DNA of 64,000 nt from positions 1 to 64,000 of the forward strand of contig NZ_QXFM01000057.1 in NCBI RefSeq assembly GCF_003584015.1, written 5' to 3'. A program made the translations under genes and the position numbers. The DNA is from Aurantiacibacter xanthus. Lineage in GTDB: Bacteria > Pseudomonadota > Alphaproteobacteria > Sphingomonadales > Sphingomonadaceae. Positions 17,861 through 29,798 of this stretch are shown one piece after another. The notes under the pieces are model-generated. The model searched no databases. It worked only from the letters and a program-made list of their open reading frames with translations, and was not told the DNA's origin. How positions within the stretch are numbered: position 1 is the stretch's first letter; the number at the start of each line of letters is the position of its first letter.

Positions 17861-19075
17861 CTACGCCGCCAGCAGTTCGTCGGCCGGACCGAAGAACTCG
17901 TAGTGGATGCGATTGGCCGCCACCCCCGCCAGCGACAGCCCGCCGACCAGCGCGCGCAGGAACGGCTTGGGACCGCACAGGAAGATGTCTGCCTCGTGCA
18001 GCGGGGTATTGGCCTTCAGCCAGTCGACCGTGATGACGCCGGGCACATCGTAAGTCTCGCCCACGACATCGAGCGGCCCCGGGTCGTCGTAGAAGGTCGA
18101 GACCGAAATCGCGCCATGGCGCGCCGCCAGCGTGCGGACATGGTCGTCAAGCGCATGGGTGTCGCTGTTGAGCGTGCCGTGGACATAGTGGGTCGCAAGG
18201 CCCGGACAGTGCGCGGCGATGGTCTCGACCATGCTCACCATCGGCGTGAGGCCGACCCCGCCCGACAGCAGCACGACGGGCCGCTGCGGCTCTGCCTCAA
18301 GGAAGAAATCGCCCGCCGGAGGGGTGATCTCCAGCACGTCCCCCACCAACACCTGATCGTGCAGGAAGCGCGAACCGCCCTGCCCCCTGGCCTCGCGCTT
18401 GACCGAGATCCGGTAGTGATCGTCGTTCGGCGCGCAGGAAATCGAATAGTTGCGCTTCATCACCGGTTTGCCCGGCGCGCCCAGACGGAAGGTGAGATAC
18501 TGCCCCGGCTTGTGGCGCATGACCGGCCCGCCATCCCTGGGCCGCAGCACGAACGAGGTGATGACCGCGCTCTCACGCAGCTTCTCGGCGACCACGAATT
18601 CGCGCCAGCCGGTCCAGCCGCCGGAAGCCGCCTCGATCTGCTCGCGCATCACCGCCTCCCGGCCCTTGAGGATATCGGCCAGGAACCAGTAGGCCTCGCC
18701 CCAGGCGGCCAGCACCTCGTCGGTGGCGGCATCGCCCAGCACCTCCTTGATCGCCCCCAGCAGAGCCGTGCCGACATAGGGATAGTGCTCGGGCAGGATG
18801 TGATAGCCGATATGCTTGTTGGCGATCCGTTCGACCATCGGCGCAAGCGCGCCGAGGTTATCGATGTTCTGCGCATAGCTGAGGATGGAGGCGGCCAGCG
18901 CATGAAGCTGCGCGCCGTCATCGCCCTGATTGCTGTGGTTGAACAGCTCGCGGATATGCGCATCCTCGAACAGGCGGGCATACATGGTCTTCGTGATCCG
19001 CGGGCCGTGGTCGGCCAGTGCGGGCACGGTGGCCTTCACGGTTGCGATGGTCTGCGGGGAAAGGGGCTCGGTCAT
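17861..19075 (-). CDS. hmp: Flavohemoglobin (nitric oxide dioxygenase)
   Basis: A 404-residue fusion of an N-terminal globin (about 1-140), an FAD domain and an NAD domain. It converts NO to nitrate with O2 and NAD(P)H. The globin has the proximal-His helix (VERIANKHIGY). The reductase part shows RNYSIS (FAD), GGVGLTPMVSM (NAD pyrophosphate) and CGPKPF near the C-terminus. It is the last gene of the set led by the truncated globin, whose promoter carries the NsrR-like boxes. A 113-bp gap with a GC hairpin separates it from the DUF1971 gene. Confidence 0.95.
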   Translation of the reverse strand: MTEPLSPQTIATVKATVPALADHGPRITKTMYARLFEDAHIRELFNHSNQGDDGAQLHALAASILSYAQNIDNLGALAPMVERIANKHIGYHILPEHYPYVGTALLGAIKEVLGDAATDEVLAAWGEAYWFLADILKGREAVMREQIEAASGGWTGWREFVVAEKLRESAVITSFVLRPRDGGPVMRHKPGQYLTFRLGAPGKPVMKRNYSISCAPNDDHYRISVKREARGQGGSRFLHDQVLVGDVLEITPPAGDFFLEAEPQRPVVLLSGGVGLTPMVSMVETIAAHCPGLATHYVHGTLNSDTHALDDHVRTLAARHGAISVSTFYDDPGPLDVVGETYDVPGVITVDWLKANTPLHEADIFLCGPKPFLRALVGGLSLAGVAANRIHYEFFGPADELLAA

Positions 19076-19188
19076 ATAGTCTGCCTTTGCTGGAAAGCTG
19101 GCGCGCGGTGACCGGCCGCGCGGGGGGATGTCCGCGCGGCCTTTGTCATGTCGCCACTGTCTGTTTGTGTCGTGGGTTGGCGGCGGCC

Positions 19189-19464
19189 TTAGCCGCCGGG
19201 AGGCCGGTCGTAGAAATCGACCTGCATCTGCATCTCGCCCATGGGGGTGACGAAATGCGGCTGCTGCGGGAGCACGAGGCCGGGCTCGCCGGGGCGCAGC
19301 ACCGTCTCCGACTCGGGATCGAGATGGGTGAGCTTCAGCTCACCCGCGATCACGCGGATCACGCCCCAGACCCCGGCCTTGGTCTGGTGTCGGCCACGCA
19401 GCGCAGCCGGCAGCGTGTCGTGGTCGAAGACCGGGGTCGAACGATAGGGAACCGGGCTCTCCAT
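19189..19464 (-). CDS. DUF1971 (TehB-like cupin) protein
   Basis: A 91-residue protein of the DUF1971 type: VPYRSTPVFDHDTLPAAL, GVWGVIRVIAGELKLT, PGEPGLVLPQQPHFV and QVDFYDRP. This matches the small cupin domain also found at the N-terminus of some TehB tellurite-resistance proteins. The ATG at 19464 (MESPVPYR) lies 1 bp after the alternative oxidase stop and is preferred over the frame to 19494. Its place in the NO-defence operon suggests a role in NO stress; its activity is unknown. Confidence 0.8.
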   Translation of the reverse strand: MESPVPYRSTPVFDHDTLPAALRGRHQTKAGVWGVIRVIAGELKLTHLDPESETVLRPGEPGLVLPQQPHFVTPMGEMQMQVDFYDRPPGG

Positions 19465-19465
19465 C

Positions 19466-20152
19466 TCAGCGCACCATGCGGATGTCGCTGGCATGCTCGG
19501 GATAGGGCGCCGGCTTTGCCGCAGGCGCGATTCCCGCCAGTTCGCTGGCGAACCCGTGGTTCACATCGCGGTGATGTGCCTCGTCGGCACGGACCACCAC
19601 GACCACATCGCGCAGGGTCGCGTCGTCGGGCATCTTCCAGTAGTGGCGCGCGATGGCGGGCGCCGGCAGGTTGGGGCTGCGGCCCTCGTCGATTTCCTTG
19701 AGGTAATAGGTGTAGCTCAGCACGGCCTCTTCCTCGAAATAGCCGACCACGCGGTGCGCGGTGCGCGCGCTCACGAGGTAGAGCACGAAGAAAGCCACGT
19801 AGAACACCCACTGCACGGCCAGAATGACCAGCCGCTCGAACAGCGTCGGCCTGGCCACCTCGATGAAGGTCATCAGGTGCATCCGTTCGTTCTCGGCTTC
19901 CTCCATCAGGGTGCGGATCCAGCCGTTGTCGTCGCACATCCGGCGCAGGCACTTGAGATGGTTGATCGTCGCCCCGACCATGCCCGGCACGGCGGCCACG
20001 GTTTCGAGCACGATCGCGCGGTGGCCATAGCGCTTGGCGAAGAAGGTGTCGGCGCAGAAGCGCAGCGTCTTGGTAAAACCGAACGCGATATGATCGCGCA
20101 GGCCGCGCGGCTGGTGATGGGCGTTGATATCGACGTAAGGAAGGTCACTCAT
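19466..20152 (-). CDS. aox: Alternative oxidase
   Basis: A 228-residue di-iron ubiquinol oxidase that reduces O2 to water without pumping protons and resists NO and cyanide. Ligand motifs are in order: [21 protein letters not shown] (ExxH), GYFEEEAV and [12 protein letters not shown] (ExxH). Two hydrophobic stretches ([19 protein letters not shown], in part) fit monotopic membrane attachment. Its ATG overlaps the globin stop by 4 bp. In Vibrio fischeri, aox is NO-induced through NsrR, and the same logic is inferred here. Confidence 0.93.
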   Translation of the reverse strand: MSDLPYVDINAHHQPRGLRDHIAFGFTKTLRFCADTFFAKRYGHRAIVLETVAAVPGMVGATINHLKCLRRMCDDNGWIRTLMEEAENERMHLMTFIEVARPTLFERLVILAVQWVFYVAFFVLYLVSARTAHRVVGYFEEEAVLSYTYYLKEIDEGRSPNLPAPAIARHYWKMPDDATLRDVVVVVRADEAHHRDVNHGFASELAGIAPAAKPAPYPEHASDIRMVR

Positions 20153-20577
20153 CGCATTGCACTCCGTTGGAGGTGGCCTGCCGCCGGGGCGGGCCGGGGA
20201 ACCGGCTGCGGTTCGAGCCGGAAGAACATCGCCAGCTGGAGGCTTTGCGCGATCCGTCTGGCCTTGGCCTGCAGAGCTGCGGCATCGTCGCGCGCCATCA
20301 GCTCGTCGGTGGTCTGCGCCCAGAGCGCGAGCCAGCGCTCGAACAGCTCGGGCGTGATGCGGTCCTTGTGCTTCACGTGGACGGGCACCGGCTGACCCTT
20401 GTAGCGCCCGCTGGTCAGCATGATCGACGACCAGAAATCGGTGAGCCGGGCGAGGTGGTCGGGCCAGTCGTCGATGGCATCGTTGAAGATCGGCCCGAGC
20501 GCCTCGTCCGCACGGACGCGGGCGTAGAACGCATCGACCAGCTGTTGCAGTCCTGCGTCGTTCAGCGGGAGGGGCAT
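20149..20577 (-). CDS. Group III truncated hemoglobin
   Basis: About 142 residues of the group III truncated globin family. The proximal-His region is in [11 protein letters not shown], the conserved F-W is in LTDFWSSIM, and [16 protein letters not shown] is at the N-terminus. A longer reading from ATG 20601 lies inside the NsrR-like operator. The ATG at 20577 (MPLPLND) has GGAG 8 nt upstream and is preferred. It is the first gene of the NO-response set and overlaps aox by 4 bp. Confidence 0.87.
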   Translation of the reverse strand: MPLPLNDAGLQQLVDAFYARVRADEALGPIFNDAIDDWPDHLARLTDFWSSIMLTSGRYKGQPVPVHVKHKDRITPELFERWLALWAQTTDELMARDDAAALQAKARRIAQSLQLAMFFRLEPQPVPRPAPAAGHLQRSAMR

Positions 20578-20592
20578 CGTCTCGACTCCATA

Positions 20593-20615
20593 ATCATGCA
20601 TTTGATATGCATCTA
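20593..20615. promoter_or_regulatory. NsrR-like operator 1
   Basis: ATCATGCATTT G ATATGCATCTA is an 11-1-11 inverted repeat close to the NsrR consensus (AAGATGCATTT n AAATGCATCTT). It lies 16-38 nt upstream of the preferred globin start. Confidence 0.75.
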
Positions 20616-20630
20616 TACGGCGAGCCAGAA

Positions 20631-20653
20631 ATGATGCAATAGATATACATCTT
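20631..20653. promoter_or_regulatory. NsrR-like operator 2
   Basis: ATGATGCAATA G ATATACATCTT is a second, slightly weaker 11-1-11 inverted repeat. Its centre is 38 bp from that of operator 1 and 31 bp from the nsrR start, so nsrR may repress itself. Confidence 0.65.
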
Positions 20654-20672
20654 TATTTTGGAGGATGGGCCG

Positions 20673-21125
20673 ATGCGCCTCACGCGCTACACGGACTATG
20701 CGATGCGGGTGCTGCTCTACCTTGGGCGGCAGCCCGACCAGCTCAGCTCAATCGCCGAGATCGCGCGCGCCTATGGCGTGTCGCAGAACCATCTGATGAA
20801 GGTGGTGAGCGATCTGGTGAGCGCAGGCTATGTCGAAAGCGTGCGCGGGCGCGGCGGCGGCATCCGGCTGGGCCGGCCTCCCTCCGAGATCAATGTCGGC
20901 GCACTGATCCGTCATACCGAGGACGACTTCGATCTGGTCGGCTGCGGCGCGTGCATCATCGCCCCGGCCTGCGGGCTGACCAGTGTGCTCGACGAAGCCA
21001 TGGCGGCGTTCCTGGCGGTGCTGGAACGCTATACGCTCGCCGATGTGCTGGCGCGCAAGGGAGACTTTTCGCACCTCCTGCACGGTTTCGACGCGGCCGC
21101 CAGCCGTGCTGCCGGCCGCGCCTGA
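20673..21125 (+). CDS. nsrR: Rrf2-family NO-sensing repressor NsrR
   Basis: A 150-residue Rrf2 regulator. The winged helix is at residues 1-65 (MRLTRYTDYAMRVLLYL; SQNHLMKVVSDL; RGRGGGIRLGRPP). Three cysteines (C91, C94, C100 in CGACIIAPACGL) should bind the Fe-S cluster that reacts with NO. The first two are closer together than in E. coli NsrR (C-x2-C against C-x4-C). The ATG at 20673 has GGAG upstream and is preferred to TTG at 20658. It is divergent from the globin-aox-hmp genes. Confidence 0.9.
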   Translation: MRLTRYTDYAMRVLLYLGRQPDQLSSIAEIARAYGVSQNHLMKVVSDLVSAGYVESVRGRGGGIRLGRPPSEINVGALIRHTEDDFDLVGCGACIIAPACGLTSVLDEAMAAFLAVLERYTLADVLARKGDFSHLLHGFDAAASRAAGRA

Positions 21126-21224
21126 CGGCATGGTCCACTGCAATTGGCCGTTCCTGGTGCTGTGATCGGCACCCCAGGGCCACGATATCCGCAGCGCATG
21201 GGCAGATGACAGCAAGGAGCATCC

Positions 21225-21686
21225 ATGAGCATTCGCATCGACTACGAAAAGGTCGCCCCCGCCGGGTACAAGGCTCTGGGCGGGGTCTATAGCTATGTCA
21301 GCCAGTCCGACCTCGACGAGGTGCTGGTCGATCTGGTCTATCTGCGCGTCTCGCAGATCAACGGCTGTGCCTATTGCCTCGATCTGCACACGCGCGATCT
21401 GGTCCGCCATGGGGTCGCCCCGGAAAAGCTGGCGCTGGTGCAGGTGTGGGACGAAGCCGGCCCGGTGTTCACCGAGCGCGAGCGCGCCGCGCTGCGCTGG
21501 GCCGAGACCGTTACGCTGGTGGCGCAGACGGCCATTCCCGACAGCGATTTTCAGGCGGTGGCCGCCGTCTTCACCGAGAAGGAAATCGCCGATCTCACCA
21601 TCGCCATCGGCATCATGAACGCGTTCAACCGTCTCTCGGTCGGCTTCCGCCGTCCACCGCGCGCCGCCCTCGCCGCTGCGGAGTGA
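21225..21686 (+). CDS. AhpD-like carboxymuconolactone decarboxylase family protein
   Basis: A 153-residue alkylhydroperoxidase (AhpD/CMD) fold. The redox motif is CAYCLDLHTRD (CxxC and His), with a C-terminal helix pair ending in NAFNRLSVGF. A peroxidase or thiol-redox role is likely. AAGGAG lies 6 nt before the ATG. It follows nsrR by 100 bp and may belong to the same stress response. Confidence 0.87.
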   Translation: MSIRIDYEKVAPAGYKALGGVYSYVSQSDLDEVLVDLVYLRVSQINGCAYCLDLHTRDLVRHGVAPEKLALVQVWDEAGPVFTERERAALRWAETVTLVAQTAIPDSDFQAVAAVFTEKEIADLTIAIGIMNAFNRLSVGFRRPPRAALAAAE

Positions 21687-21756
21687 CAGGGCTGTAGTGA
21701 CAGGGCTGTCTGGCCTGCCGATGTCACCCGGTTGAGCGCGGAGAGACAGCGGCAGG

Positions 21757-22488
21757 TCAGCGGGCGGGAGCACTCCCGATTCGGCTCCCGCCCCTTCCCG
21801 TCTCGCACAGCGCTTGCGCCACGCAGTTAGCGCAGTCGGGGCGGGCCGGACGGCACCATGTCTGGCCCACCTTCTTCATCAGCAGATGATGCTCGTCATA
21901 GTCGGCGGCGTGCCATTCGGGCGGCATGACAGGCATGATCGCGGCATAGGCGCGCGCGGTATCGGCCCTGGCCGGAACCAGCCCCATGCGCTGCAGAATC
22001 CGGCGGTGATGGCTGTCGAGCACCAGCACCGGGCGATCGAGCGTCGAGGCGTTCATCACCCCGGCGGCGATCTTGCGCCCGACACCGGGCAACTGTTCGA
22101 GCCAGTCCATCGCCTCCGGCGTGGCCATGCCTTCAAGGTGTGACAGATCGACCGCTCCGCGCCGCGCGATCAGATCGGTGAGCGAGGCCTTCAGCCGCTC
22201 CGCCGCGATGTTGGGGTAGGTCTGGGTGGACAGCGCATCCTGCAACTGCGCCAGCGGCGCATCGGCAACGCGCTCCCAACTGCCGTAGCGTTCGAGCAAA
22301 CGGTCAGTCGCGATGTTGGAAACCCCGGACTTCGTCCGCGCGCCGATCACGCCCTGCACCAGCACCCATTCGGGCGCGCGCCACTCGGCGGCGGCGCGCC
22401 GGATATGCCCGAACCGCTGCACCAGCAGCGGCTGGAGGCGGCGCAACGTTTCGGTGCGCGGATCGGGGCCGAGGGGGAGTTCGCTCAT
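21757..22488 (-). CDS. Endonuclease III-like DNA glycosylase
   Basis: A 243-residue member of the HhH-GPD superfamily. The helix-hairpin-helix is LPGVGRKIAAG with the catalytic-type Lys, and the Asp lies in VLDSHHRRIL. The C-terminal 4Fe-4S motif is C-x6-C-x2-C-x5-C (CRPARPDCANCVAQALC). The sequence departs from standard Nth (LDSH instead of VDTH), so its lesion range may differ. The ATG at 22488 lies 26 bp after the guaA stop, and the two are probably cotranscribed. Confidence 0.83.
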   Translation of the reverse strand: MSELPLGPDPRTETLRRLQPLLVQRFGHIRRAAAEWRAPEWVLVQGVIGARTKSGVSNIATDRLLERYGSWERVADAPLAQLQDALSTQTYPNIAAERLKASLTDLIARRGAVDLSHLEGMATPEAMDWLEQLPGVGRKIAAGVMNASTLDRPVLVLDSHHRRILQRMGLVPARADTARAYAAIMPVMPPEWHAADYDEHHLLMKKVGQTWCRPARPDCANCVAQALCETGRGGSRIGSAPAR

Positions 22489-22513
22489 TCGGCGACGAGG
22501 CGCACCCGCCCGC

Positions 22514-24088
22514 TTACTCCCACTCGATCGTGCCGGGCGGCTTCGAGGTATAGTCGTAAACCACGCGGTTGATGCCCTGCACCTCGTTGACGATGCGGGT
22601 GGCGCAACTGGTGAGGAAAGCGGCGTCGAACGGATAAACATCCGCCGTCATGCCGTCGGTGCTGGTGACAGCGCGCAGGCCACAGACGCTGTCGTAGGTG
22701 CGGTGATCGCCCATCACGCCCACCGTCTTCACCGGCAGCAACACCGCGAAAGCCTGCCAGATCGCGTCGTAAAGCCCCGCCTTGCGGATCTCGTCGAGAT
22801 AGATCGCGTCGGCCTTCCGCAGAATGTCGCAGCGTTCCTTGGTCACCTCGCCGGGGATGCGGATCGCAAGGCCCGGTCCGGGGAACGGATGGCGGCCCAC
22901 GAACTGGTCGTTAAGGCCCAGCTCGCGGCCCAGTTCGCGCACCTCGTCCTTGAACAGTTCGCGCAAGGGCTCGACCAGCTTCATGTTCATCCGCTCGGGC
23001 AGGCCGCCGACATTGTGGTGGCTCTTGATCGTCACCGAGGGGCCGCCGGTGAAGCTGACGCTTTCGATCACGTCGGGATAGAGCGTGCCCTGCGCGAGGA
23101 AGTCCGCCCCGCCGAGCTTGTTCGCCTCTTCCTCGAACACGGCGATGAATTCCGCGCCGATGAACTTGCGCTTCTTTTCCGGGTCGGTGACGCCGTCGAG
23201 CCCGGCCATGAACCGCTCCTCGGCATCCACGACCACGAGCGGGATATTGTAATGGTCGCGGAACAGGGTCTCGACCTGCTCGCGCTCGTTCAGCCGCAAC
23301 AAGCCATGGTCGACGAAGACGCAGGTGAGCTGGTCGCCGATCGCCTCGTGGATGAGGATCGCCGCCACCGACGAATCGACCCCGCCCGACAGGCCGCAGA
23401 TCACCCGGCCCTCGCCCACCTGCTGGCGGATTTCGGCGACCTTGGTCTCGCGGTAGGCGGCCATGGTCCAGTCGCCCGCAAGGCCGCAGACCTTGTGTAC
23501 GAAGTTCGCCAGCAGCTTGCCGCCGTCGGGGGTGTGGACCACCTCGGGGTGGAACTGCGTGCCGTAGAACTTGCGCGCCTCGTCGGCGATCACCGCGAAG
23601 GGCGCGCCGTCGGATACGGCGACGATCTCGAAGCCGGGGGCGAAGCGGGTGACCGTGTCGCCATGGCTCATCCACACCTGATGCCGCTCGCCCTCGGCCC
23701 AGAGGCCATCGAACAGCGCGCAGTCCTTCGTCACGGTGAGATAGGCCCGACCGAACTCGCCGCCATCGCCCACCTCGTGGCCGGGGCGCACTTCGCCCCC
23801 GAGCTGCTTGCTCATCACCTGCTGGCCATAGCAGATGCCGAGGATCGGCACGCCGGCCTCGAACAGCGCCATCGGCGCGCGCGGGCTGCCCTCTTCGGGC
23901 ACGCCGGCAGGGCTGCCCGAGAGGATAATGCCCTTGGGCTGCATCCGGGCAAAGGCCTCTTCGGCCAGCGTGAAGGGCGCGATCTCGCAATAGACCCCGG
24001 CTTCGCGCACGCGGCGCGCGATCAGCTGGGTCACCTGGCTGCCGAAATCGACGATAAGGATGGAATCGGGGAGGATATGTGCCGTCAT
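22514..24088 (-). CDS. guaA: GMP synthase (glutamine-hydrolysing)
   Basis: A 524-residue enzyme making GMP from XMP, glutamine and ATP. The class I amidotransferase domain holds GICYGQQVM (catalytic Cys) and the QFHPEVVHT triad His/Glu. The ATP pyrophosphatase P-loop is [12 protein letters not shown]. The C-terminal dimerisation domain holds [13 protein letters not shown] and ends in KPPGTIEWE, as in the family. The ATG at 24088 (MTAHILPDS) is chosen over the longer frame to 24127. Confidence 0.97.
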   Translation of the reverse strand: MTAHILPDSILIVDFGSQVTQLIARRVREAGVYCEIAPFTLAEEAFARMQPKGIILSGSPAGVPEEGSPRAPMALFEAGVPILGICYGQQVMSKQLGGEVRPGHEVGDGGEFGRAYLTVTKDCALFDGLWAEGERHQVWMSHGDTVTRFAPGFEIVAVSDGAPFAVIADEARKFYGTQFHPEVVHTPDGGKLLANFVHKVCGLAGDWTMAAYRETKVAEIRQQVGEGRVICGLSGGVDSSVAAILIHEAIGDQLTCVFVDHGLLRLNEREQVETLFRDHYNIPLVVVDAEERFMAGLDGVTDPEKKRKFIGAEFIAVFEEEANKLGGADFLAQGTLYPDVIESVSFTGGPSVTIKSHHNVGGLPERMNMKLVEPLRELFKDEVRELGRELGLNDQFVGRHPFPGPGLAIRIPGEVTKERCDILRKADAIYLDEIRKAGLYDAIWQAFAVLLPVKTVGVMGDHRTYDSVCGLRAVTSTDGMTADVYPFDAAFLTSCATRIVNEVQGINRVVYDYTSKPPGTIEWE

Positions 24089-24277
24089 GATGTGCCGATA
24101 GGAAGCCCGCGCGCCGCTGTCCAGCATGCGCGCGCCTCAGGACGGCCCGCGCGCTTTGCGCAACAGACGTCCGGCTTTTTGCAATTGCGCTGCCTTGTTC
24201 GCACCCACACACTGGGCGGACAGTCTAAGGGATGGACCTGTCAAAGGCGTTTGCAACCTTATCAAGGAGATAACGCC

Positions 24278-24580
24278 ATGAAGAAGCTGACCACTCTCGC
24301 CCTGCTTTCGACGCTTGCCTTTTCGTCCGCCGCGCAGGCCCAATCGGCCTTCGTCATGGTCATCGGCAAACGCACTTACGAACAGAGCCGCCCCGCGCCC
24401 GCTCCGCTGACCGACGAACGGCGGATCGAAATCGCTGCCGAGCGGGCCTGCGAAAAACCCTTCATCCGCGACCTCAAGGGCCAGCAGCTTTATGGCGAAT
24501 GCCTGACCGAAGCGCGCGCGCAGGCCGTGGCGCAACTGGCAGCCCATCAATCGCGACTGGCGCAGCTCTCGCTTCGGTAA
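24278..24580 (+). CDS. Small secreted protein (UrcA-like)
   Basis: A 100-residue protein with a Sec signal peptide (MKKLTTLALLSTLAFSSAAQ). Two cysteines sit in RACEKPFIRDL and LYGECLTEARAQAVAQL. The ACxxP...YxxC...A..AV pattern resembles the small UrcA-type secreted proteins of Sphingomonadales and Caulobacterales, of unknown role. The ATG at 24278 follows AAGGAGA at 8 nt. It is divergent from guaA. Confidence 0.75.
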   Translation: MKKLTTLALLSTLAFSSAAQAQSAFVMVIGKRTYEQSRPAPAPLTDERRIEIAAERACEKPFIRDLKGQQLYGECLTEARAQAVAQLAAHQSRLAQLSLR

Positions 24581-24623
24581 TCCTTTCGTAAAAACGGTTT
24601 ACCGCTTCTGCACAGGCTCGCAC

Positions 24624-24650
24624 CATGTGTTGCATAATACGCAACACATG
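24624..24650. promoter_or_regulatory. Perfect 10-bp inverted repeat, possible operator
   Basis: CATGTGTTGC, a 7-bp AT-rich spacer (ATAATAC), then GCAACACATG: a perfect palindrome. It lacks a T-run and so is not a terminator. It sits 98 bp upstream of the first 27-codon gene. The spacer resembles a -10 box, so a regulator here could cover a promoter. Confidence 0.5.
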
Positions 24651-24747
24651 CCGAAGTTTTCGCATTTGCACAATAATGTTGCGACGCACATATGCGGCTC
24701 AAGCCAAGGGGCGATCAACAAGACCCCGGCAATGCAGGAGCAACACA

Positions 24748-24831
24748 ATGCGCAATTTCGCCCAGATCATGTTCACCACGCTCGCCGCGGTGGCGATCAG
24801 CGGCACGCTGTTCACCAGCGTCCTCGCCTGA
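24748..24831 (+). CDS. Very small hydrophobic protein, 27 aa
   Basis: A 27-codon gene with AGGAG 7 nt before ATG. The product (MRNFAQIMFTTLAAVAISGT...) is a single hydrophobic helix with a short polar start, resembling a small membrane protein or bare signal peptide. It is followed by a second 27-codon gene with its own ribosome site and then a terminator. Function unknown. Confidence 0.5.
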   Translation: MRNFAQIMFTTLAAVAISGTLFTSVLA

Positions 24832-24881
24832 TCCCATTCCGCGCCGCGCCAAGCCAACCCCTCTTCATTCGGAGACCCACG

Positions 24882-24965
24882 ATGAAAGCTCTGCTGATCC
24901 GCATTTTCAACGCCTACTTCGATAGCCTGGCGCGCAGCCCCTATCCCGCCGCCTGGATGTTCTGA
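24882..24965 (+). CDS. Very small protein, 27 aa
   Basis: A second 27-codon gene with GGAG 7 nt before ATG. The product (MKALLIRIFNAYFDSLARSP...) is amphipathic with aromatic residues and ends in AAWMF. It lies 50 bp after the first very small gene and 35 bp before an intrinsic terminator, which supports a short two-gene transcript. Function unknown. Confidence 0.45.
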   Translation: MKALLIRIFNAYFDSLARSPYPAAWMF

Positions 24966-25000
24966 TCTCTCCTCTCCCTAAGGAGCATCAGGCTGGCGAT

Positions 25001-25034
25001 TGGCCGCCTTCCCATCTGGGGAAGGCGGCCATTT
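25001..25034 (+). terminator. Intrinsic terminator
   Basis: Stem TGGCCGCCTTCCC, loop ATCT, near-perfect complement GGGGAAGGCGGCCA, then TTTACGTTT. It closes the transcript of the two 27-codon genes. Confidence 0.7.
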
Positions 25035-25066
25035 ACGTTTCTGGCCCCCGCCATCCGGCACGGCGA

Positions 25067-28397
<3,331 letters not shown>

Positions 28398-28437
28398 GCG
28401 CGATTCCCAGGGCTGAGACTGGCGGGCAGCGGGGCGA

Positions 28438-29103
28438 TCAGTCGTCCTGCGGCCCGTCGATCGGCAGCGGCGGCAGCGGCATGCGCGCGAAGCGAAAGGC
28501 CTCCTCGCGCTCCACCCCGAGGCCGCACAGCGCGAAGCCGGCAATTTCTTCGGGGAAGTCCTCGGGCAGCTCGCTGCGCAACACCGAACCCATCGCCGCT
28601 ATCGTCGTCCCCAGCAGGATGTCGCGCCCGATCTCGCTCGACGGGACGGGCCACACCCCTTCCTTCATCCCTCGCGCAACGGTCCGTTCGGCCCGGCGAT
28701 AGGTCTCGCGTCCGAACAGCAGGCCCGATGCGCTCATATTGAGCATCGACCAGCCCCAGCGCGGATCGCGGCGCGCGCGGCGCACGTAGAAGCGCACGCC
28801 CGCCGCCGCCCGCTGGCGCGCATCGGGCACGCTGTTGAGCACCTCCGTCACCGCCCTGAGGAAATCGTGCGTGACCTCGTGCACGAGCGCTGCGCGCAGA
28901 TCAGCCATGCCAGCGAAGTGGTTGTAGAAGGTCGCCCGGGTCACGCCCGCAGCCTCGACGATTTCCTCGATGCTGACGAACAGACCGTTCTCGTCGCCAA
29001 ACTTCTCGAAGGCGGCAGCAATGATCGCTGCGCGTGTCTTTGCGCGCCGCTGTTGGCCGACCCTTGCCCGCCCGTCGACAGTGCCGCTCCCGCTTTGTGT
29101 CAT
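28438..29103 (-). CDS. TetR/AcrR family regulator
   Basis: A 221-residue repressor-type protein. The N-terminal TetR helix-turn-helix is at residues 20-70 (AKTRAAIIAAAFEKFG; VEAAGVTRATFYNHFAGM). The C-terminal ligand domain contains FYVRRARRDPRWGW and is of the kind seen in regulators of efflux or lipid-metabolism genes. Ligand and target are unknown. It is convergent with gyrB. Confidence 0.87.
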   Translation of the reverse strand: MTQSGSGTVDGRARVGQQRRAKTRAAIIAAAFEKFGDENGLFVSIEEIVEAAGVTRATFYNHFAGMADLRAALVHEVTHDFLRAVTEVLNSVPDARQRAAAGVRFYVRRARRDPRWGWSMLNMSASGLLFGRETYRRAERTVARGMKEGVWPVPSSEIGRDILLGTTIAAMGSVLRSELPEDFPEEIAGFALCGLGVEREEAFRFARMPLPPLPIDGPQDD

Positions 29104-29193
29104 GGCATGACCTATAAGCGAGCCCCACGTATTGCCAAGAGGTACTACGCGATTTCGCTAGCTATTCCGCCAAAAACGGGCCGTCGTCGCCCG

Positions 29194-29712
29194 CTAACGA
29201 TTGCTCGCAGCAGGAGCAGTTGCTGCGGTGGCAATTGACGGCGCGACCGCGCCGGGCCCATCTTCTGCGACATAGTCTGAGCGCCGGTACATTCGGCCCG
29301 GATCTATTTCACTGAAGGGACTGTTTTTCTCGGCCAGACGATAGAGCGCGCCCGGAGCAATGGAGAAATAGGCCTCGCCGCCCTCGAAGCCCGCCAGCGC
29401 AATGCGCGCTCCATCGAGTTTGCGATAACGGCCCGAAGTGGTGCCGTCGGGGCTGACATATTCGTAGGTGCCCGCATTCTTGTCGATGGTGAGGGTCGAT
29501 TGCGAGCCGTCTAGTCTCGTGAAGGTATAGCTTCCCGAATAGTCGACCGAATCAGCGCCGTCGGCGCTCGGGGTGGGCATCTGGGCGGGGGTTGGCTTCC
29601 TGACAGCCAGTTCGCTGGGCTCGTCCATCATGGGCGCGTCCTCGCCCGGCTGATCGCCACCACAGGCAGCGAGCAGCGCAAGAGGAGCCAGGACGAGAGC
29701 GAATCTGATCAT
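29194..29712 (-). CDS. Hypothetical lipoprotein
   Basis: A 172-residue protein with a signal peptide and lipobox (LLAAC, mature CGGDQPGED). The beta-rich part (YSGSYTFTRLDGSQSTLTI; GTYEYVSPDGTTSGRYRKL) looks like a small barrel fold. The ATG at 29712 is preferred over the longer frame. No named family. Confidence 0.7.
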   Translation of the reverse strand: MIRFALVLAPLALLAACGGDQPGEDAPMMDEPSELAVRKPTPAQMPTPSADGADSVDYSGSYTFTRLDGSQSTLTIDKNAGTYEYVSPDGTTSGRYRKLDGARIALAGFEGGEAYFSIAPGALYRLAEKNSPFSEIDPGRMYRRSDYVAEDGPGAVAPSIATAATAPAASNR

Positions 29713-29798
29713 CTGTTTCTCCTTTCTGACGCTGAAGAAACGGACGGTCACACGGCTGGGTTCCACGCCTTGGCGAAAACCCTTATGCGGGTGAAAAA

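Noticed and set aside
19112-19143. GC-rich hairpin with TTT between hmp and the DUF1971 gene
   Set aside because: The T-run follows the hairpin only on the plus strand, where no gene ends, so it is not a terminator for the operon. It could still be an mRNA processing hairpin.
22313-24580. Plus-strand frame of 755 codons opposite guaA
   Set aside because: Only its last 100 residues, starting at the ATG at 24278, look real. The rest is antisense to guaA.
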